Shown here: in pieces, positions 61,125 through 64,000 of the stretch
Layout: each line of letters opens with the position of its first letter
How positions within the stretch are numbered: the stretch's first letter is position 1
From: Planctomycetota bacterium
GTDB taxonomy: Bacteria; Planctomycetota; UBA1135; GCA-002686595
Length of the DNA: 64,000 nt
Reading direction: 5' to 3'
Assembly: GCA_002686945.1 (NCBI GenBank)
Contig: NYYZ01000014.1
Location: forward strand, 3,108-67,107
Notes under the pieces: generated by a model
Databases searched by the model: none
Seen by the model: the letters and a program-made list of their open reading frames with translations, nothing else
What the model was told of the DNA's origin: nothing
Translations under genes and position numbers: made by a program

Positions 61125-61937
61125 TCAGAAATTCGATTCTGATATGCCTCCCGGCGCCATCTGGGAGTGTTCCCAGATGGCGAGGGCTTCGGGCAAGAGT
61201 TTCTTGATCTGCTCGATACGGTGCCCGTGGGAGGGGTGCGTTGAGAGCCACTCGGGTGATGCACCCCCGTCCTGGGCCTCCATGCGTTGCCAGAATTCTA
61301 CAGCCGCCCGCGGATCGTAGCCTGCCCTGGCCATTGTGATCAGTCCGATCCGGTCCGCTTCCAGTTCCGCATCCCGCCCATAAGAGAGGTTCAGCAAGGC
61401 TGCGCTGACAGAGGCGATGGCCAGGGAGTACTCGGGGTGCCTTTCGTTCTCTTCCAGCACCACAGCGAGTACGGCCAGCGCCCCGCTGAGGGCCAACTGG
61501 CGGGTCATGGCCTGCGTGCCGTGGCGGAGGGTTGCGTGGGCGATCTCATGGCCCATGACCACCGCCAGTCCCGCTTCGTCCTTTGTGATCTCGAGGATGC
61601 CCGTGTAGACCCCCATCTTGCCCCCGGGCAGGCAGAAAGCGTTCAGGGTGCCGTCTTCCTTGATCAGCACGGTCTCCCAGGGAAAGTCCCGGGCAAAGGC
61701 TGGGGCGTCGATGAGGGCTCCAGGCACGAGGCGCGCAGTCACTCCCAGGACATGCTCGAAGGCGGGTCCCGATGTGACCAGGGTTTCCTTGCTGCTCACA
61801 TCCTCAAAGGCCTTGCTGCCCAGGGCGATGTCTTCCTGGACGCTGAAGGTGTTGAATTGGGCGCAACCGGTCAGCAGACCCAAGGCGGCCAGAGACAAGG
61901 TCTTGCCCAGCCAGGTGGTGGTCTTCGTCTTTTTCAT
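61125..61937 (-). CDS. M48-family metalloprotease lipoprotein
   Basis: A 270-residue periplasmic zinc peptidase. The signal peptide ends in LTGC (residue 25 lipidated). The zinc motif HEIAH and the third ligand in ELEADRIGL are intact; THPSHGHRIEQIKK is the conserved C-terminal block. It resembles the LoiP/YcaL group of outer-membrane-associated proteases in envelope quality control. A TACTAA hexamer 7 bp before the ATG may be its -10. It is divergent from gpmI. Confidence 0.93.
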   Translation of the reverse strand: MKKTKTTTWLGKTLSLAALGLLTGCAQFNTFSVQEDIALGSKAFEDVSSKETLVTSGPAFEHVLGVTARLVPGALIDAPAFARDFPWETVLIKEDGTLNAFCLPGGKMGVYTGILEITKDEAGLAVVMGHEIAHATLRHGTQAMTRQLALSGALAVLAVVLEENERHPEYSLAIASVSAALLNLSYGRDAELEADRIGLITMARAGYDPRAAVEFWQRMEAQDGGASPEWLSTHPSHGHRIEQIKKLLPEALAIWEHSQMAPGGISESNF

Positions 61938-62001
61938 GGGCCTTTAGTATGGTGCAGGGGAGGCTCCGGGCCAAGCGCCGTCCCTTCCTCTGATCCCACG
62001 C

Positions 62002-63534
62002 ATGAAACGCCCCCCGCTCCTGTTGGTTGTCCTTGATGGATGGGGTCACCGGGATGACCCCGAGTCCAATGCGATTGCTTCCTCGGCGCCGTACTTTCGG
62101 GAGCTGATGGGGCGCTATCCCCATGGTCTGCTGCACGCTTGCGGGGCCGAGGTCGGCTTGCCGGAAGGGATCATGGGCAACAGCGAAGTCGGCCACATGA
62201 ACTTGGGCGCCGGACGCGTGATCAATCAAGACATCACGCGAATCGACGCGGCGATAGCAAACGGCGAGTTCCTTGAGAACCGTGCTTTGCTCGATGCCAT
62301 GGAGGGCGCGCGCCGGGATGATCAGAATCTGCATCTGATGGGCTTGGTATCCGATGGTGCGGTGCATGCCAGCGACAAGCACATTGTGGCCCTATTGCAA
62401 ATGGCCAAGAAGGTGGGCTTGCCTGGGGGCAGAGTCCTGATTCACGCTCTGACCGATGGCCGGGACACGCCGCCGCGTTCGGCTGTCAAACATCTTGCGC
62501 GCCTTGAGCAAGCCTGTGCCACGGAGGGCGTCGGCCGAATCGTCAGCGTGATCGGTCGTTACTGGGCTATGGACCGGGACAATCGTTGGGAGCGCGTGCA
62601 AAAGGCTCATGATCTCTTCACGGTCGGTGTTGGCGAACGCCGGGACTCCGCGATCGTGGCCCTTGAGGAGTCTTATGCCGCCGGAGTCACGGACGAATTT
62701 GTGGAGCCCACTGTCATAGGCCCTCAAGAGGGCACACGCATCGAAGAAGGTGAGCGTTTGATCATGTTCAACTATCGTGCAGATCGAGTTCGTCAAGTCT
62801 CTGAGGCTCTTTCCAATGAAGACTTCCAGGCCTTTGAACGGCGTGGTGGTGGCCAGCCTGCCATCACCACCTTTACCCAATACCGATCAGATTTCCCCTT
62901 TCCAATCGCTTTCGCATCGAACGACTTGTCCGACATGTTCCCGGATGTGATCAGCCGCGCTGGTCTGCGGCAGGCTCGCATCGCCGAGACTGAAAAGTAC
63001 GCCCATGTGACCTTTTTCTTCTCCGGCGGAAAAGAAGATGTGCTCCCCGGCGAAAACCGCATCCTGCTCCCCAGTCCCAAGGTCGCCACCTATGACCTGG
63101 CCCCTGAGATGAGTTCCAGGGCCGTAACCGATGCAATCCTTGCCGAACTCGCTCGCGCCGAAACCGAGGTCTACATCATCAACTATGCCAACGCCGACAT
63201 GGTGGGGCACACCGGCGACTACGACGCCGCTTGCAAGGCTGTTGCAGCGGTAGACGGTTGTCTGCGTGAGATCACGGCCGCCGTCAACGCCCAAGGAGGC
63301 CTGACCGTGATCACCGCAGACCACGGGAACTCCGAACAACTCGTCGATCCCGAAAGCGGCGAGCCACACACGGCTCACACCCTGAATCCGGTGCCCATCG
63401 TGTTCTGCGGTGCAGAGTTCGAAGGCCAATCGATCCGTCCTCACGGAGTGCTCGCAGATGTGGCTCCCAGCCTGTTGCAGGTTCTCGAACTGGATCAGCC
63501 GGAAGCGATGACTGCGCGTAGCCTGATCCAGTGA
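62002..63534 (+). CDS. gpmI: 2,3-bisphosphoglycerate-independent phosphoglycerate mutase
   Basis: It interconverts 3- and 2-phosphoglycerate through a phosphoserine. The 510-residue protein of the alkaline phosphatase superfamily has VVLDGWGHR (first metal Asp), the Ser in GIMGNSEVGHMNLGAG, ALTDGRDTPPRSA, and the metal block NYANADMVGHTG with VITADHGNSEQL. Length and order match E. coli GpmI. With pyk it covers the lower half of glycolysis. A hairpin follows after about 38 bp. Confidence 0.97.
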   Translation: MKRPPLLLVVLDGWGHRDDPESNAIASSAPYFRELMGRYPHGLLHACGAEVGLPEGIMGNSEVGHMNLGAGRVINQDITRIDAAIANGEFLENRALLDAMEGARRDDQNLHLMGLVSDGAVHASDKHIVALLQMAKKVGLPGGRVLIHALTDGRDTPPRSAVKHLARLEQACATEGVGRIVSVIGRYWAMDRDNRWERVQKAHDLFTVGVGERRDSAIVALEESYAAGVTDEFVEPTVIGPQEGTRIEEGERLIMFNYRADRVRQVSEALSNEDFQAFERRGGGQPAITTFTQYRSDFPFPIAFASNDLSDMFPDVISRAGLRQARIAETEKYAHVTFFFSGGKEDVLPGENRILLPSPKVATYDLAPEMSSRAVTDAILAELARAETEVYIINYANADMVGHTGDYDAACKAVAAVDGCLREITAAVNAQGGLTVITADHGNSEQLVDPESGEPHTAHTLNPVPIVFCGAEFEGQSIRPHGVLADVAPSLLQVLELDQPEAMTARSLIQ

Positions 63535-63571
63535 TATGCGGGTCAGGGTCTGGCAGGAATCGCCTTCATGT

Positions 63572-63593
63572 CTGTGGGAGTTCTCCTTCACAG
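63572..63593 (+). terminator. Possible terminator hairpin after gpmI
   Basis: CTGTGGGA pairs with TCC and CACAG across a 4-nt loop and a 2-nt bulge. It has no T-run. Placement 38 bp after the gpmI stop is the main support. Confidence 0.35.
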
Positions 63594-63684
63594 GCCCCAT
63601 CTGATGATTGGGTCATCCGTTCGAGGAGACAAGGTGCGGCCTGGCTGGCATGCAGGGCTCTGCGCCTCTTGACCAATTCCTGGA

Positions 63685-64000
63685 ATGAACGCAGACCATG
63701 ACCGTATGGTGCTGGATCGAGGAGAGGTTCCTGTGCGTTGGGTTGGAAGAGTCAGTATTTGTGTTCTGATTGGCTTGGTCGTGGGCCCCATGATCGGGAC
63801 GGTATTCACCGGGCCTGGGGAGGGTGGACTTGTCGGCTTCCACTACGGTCTCTACATCGGCCCACTGGTGGGCGCGCTCTGGGGCTTGGCATGGGGGGTG
63901 CTTGGTCAGAAACGCGCGGGTCTCCTGCTGCACTCCCTCGGGCGGGTGTGCACTCTGGTCCTGGTTGGTCTGGTGCTTGCGGTTGCAGTGGGGAAATACA
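63685..64000 (+). CDS. Membrane protein of unknown function, 3' end cut by window edge
   Basis: The frame starts at ATG 63685 and is still open at the window end after 105 codons. Three hydrophobic segments are visible: VSICVLIGLVVGPMIGTVF, a Gly-rich hairpin FHYGLYIGPLVGALWGLAWG, and VCTLVLVGLVLAVAV. Small glycine-rich membrane proteins of this sort are common and I cannot name a family. Confidence 0.65.
   Translation, partial: MNADHDRMVLDRGEVPVRWVGRVSICVLIGLVVGPMIGTVFTGPGEGGLVGFHYGLYIGPLVGALWGLAWGVLGQKRAGLLLHSLGRVCTLVLVGLVLAVAVGKY

Overview
The window is a densely packed, high-GC bacterial chromosome segment with no tRNA, rRNA, insertion sequence, phage or CRISPR signal that I can see. Formylglycine-type sulfatases beside an OprB-family porin, many lipoproteins, a YeiP/EfpL-like EF-P paralogue, and three in-frame UGA (selenocysteine) genes suggest a Gram-negative, probably aquatic heterotroph. 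Planctomycetota or a neighbouring lineage fits best, but this is inferred from gene content; no phylogenetic marker was tested.

Layout. 1-6133 (minus): OprB-like porin followed by three sulfatases, the last cut by the window edge. 6134-8192: a YcjF/DUF697 membrane protein flanked by two direct copies of a 79-bp element, then a small lipoprotein. 8396-16927: housekeeping genes (DUF983, mutM, EF-P paralogue, queuosine-precursor transporter, speA-slyD, M17 aminopeptidase, dus). 17002-22097: PLP dehydratase, a sulfatase-fold lipoprotein without the catalytic cysteine, trmJ, cobalamin adenosyltransferase, miaE. 22169-26706: an AlgI/AlgJ-like acetylation pair, then a UGA-containing TlpA-like protein. 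27029-32294 (minus): a compact six-gene run atuA-like, atuA C-terminal domain, pta, smr, asparaginase, patatin. 32413-35593: pyroglutamyl peptidase, a UGA-containing ArsC-like protein, DUF309, a Met-rich secreted protein, and a UGA-containing SelW-like protein. 36091-44748: pyruvate kinase, a MinD/FlhG-like plus ParA cluster with a helix-hairpin-helix protein, aminotransferase, divergent uracil phosphoribosyltransferase, ferredoxin. 44858-54494: YgiQ radical SAM, a lipoprotein, 5'-nucleotidase, and a crotonase/MDR/3-hydroxyacyl-CoA dehydrogenase operon with two small envelope proteins. 54519-60935 (minus): degenerate GlgA-like protein, ROK kinase and glcDEF in one overlapping operon. 61125-64000: M48 metalloprotease, gpmI and a partial membrane protein.

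How the genes work together. The porin-sulfatase block should import and desulfate sulfated glycans. The glcDEF operon feeds glycolate to glyoxylate, and pyk, gpmI and pta cover lower glycolysis and acetate/acetyl-CoA exchange. The crotonase/dehydrogenase operon handles acyl-CoA intermediates.

The most notable feature is three genes whose reading frame crosses UGA inside a thioredoxin-fold redox motif (UxxC, UxxC, CxxU), each followed within 5-14 nt by a stem-loop resembling a bacterial SECIS element. They lie within about 10 kb. A second genome-style trait is a TAGAAT-like hexamer 6-14 nt before many start codons with no Shine-Dalgarno, suggesting leaderless or very short-leader transcripts.
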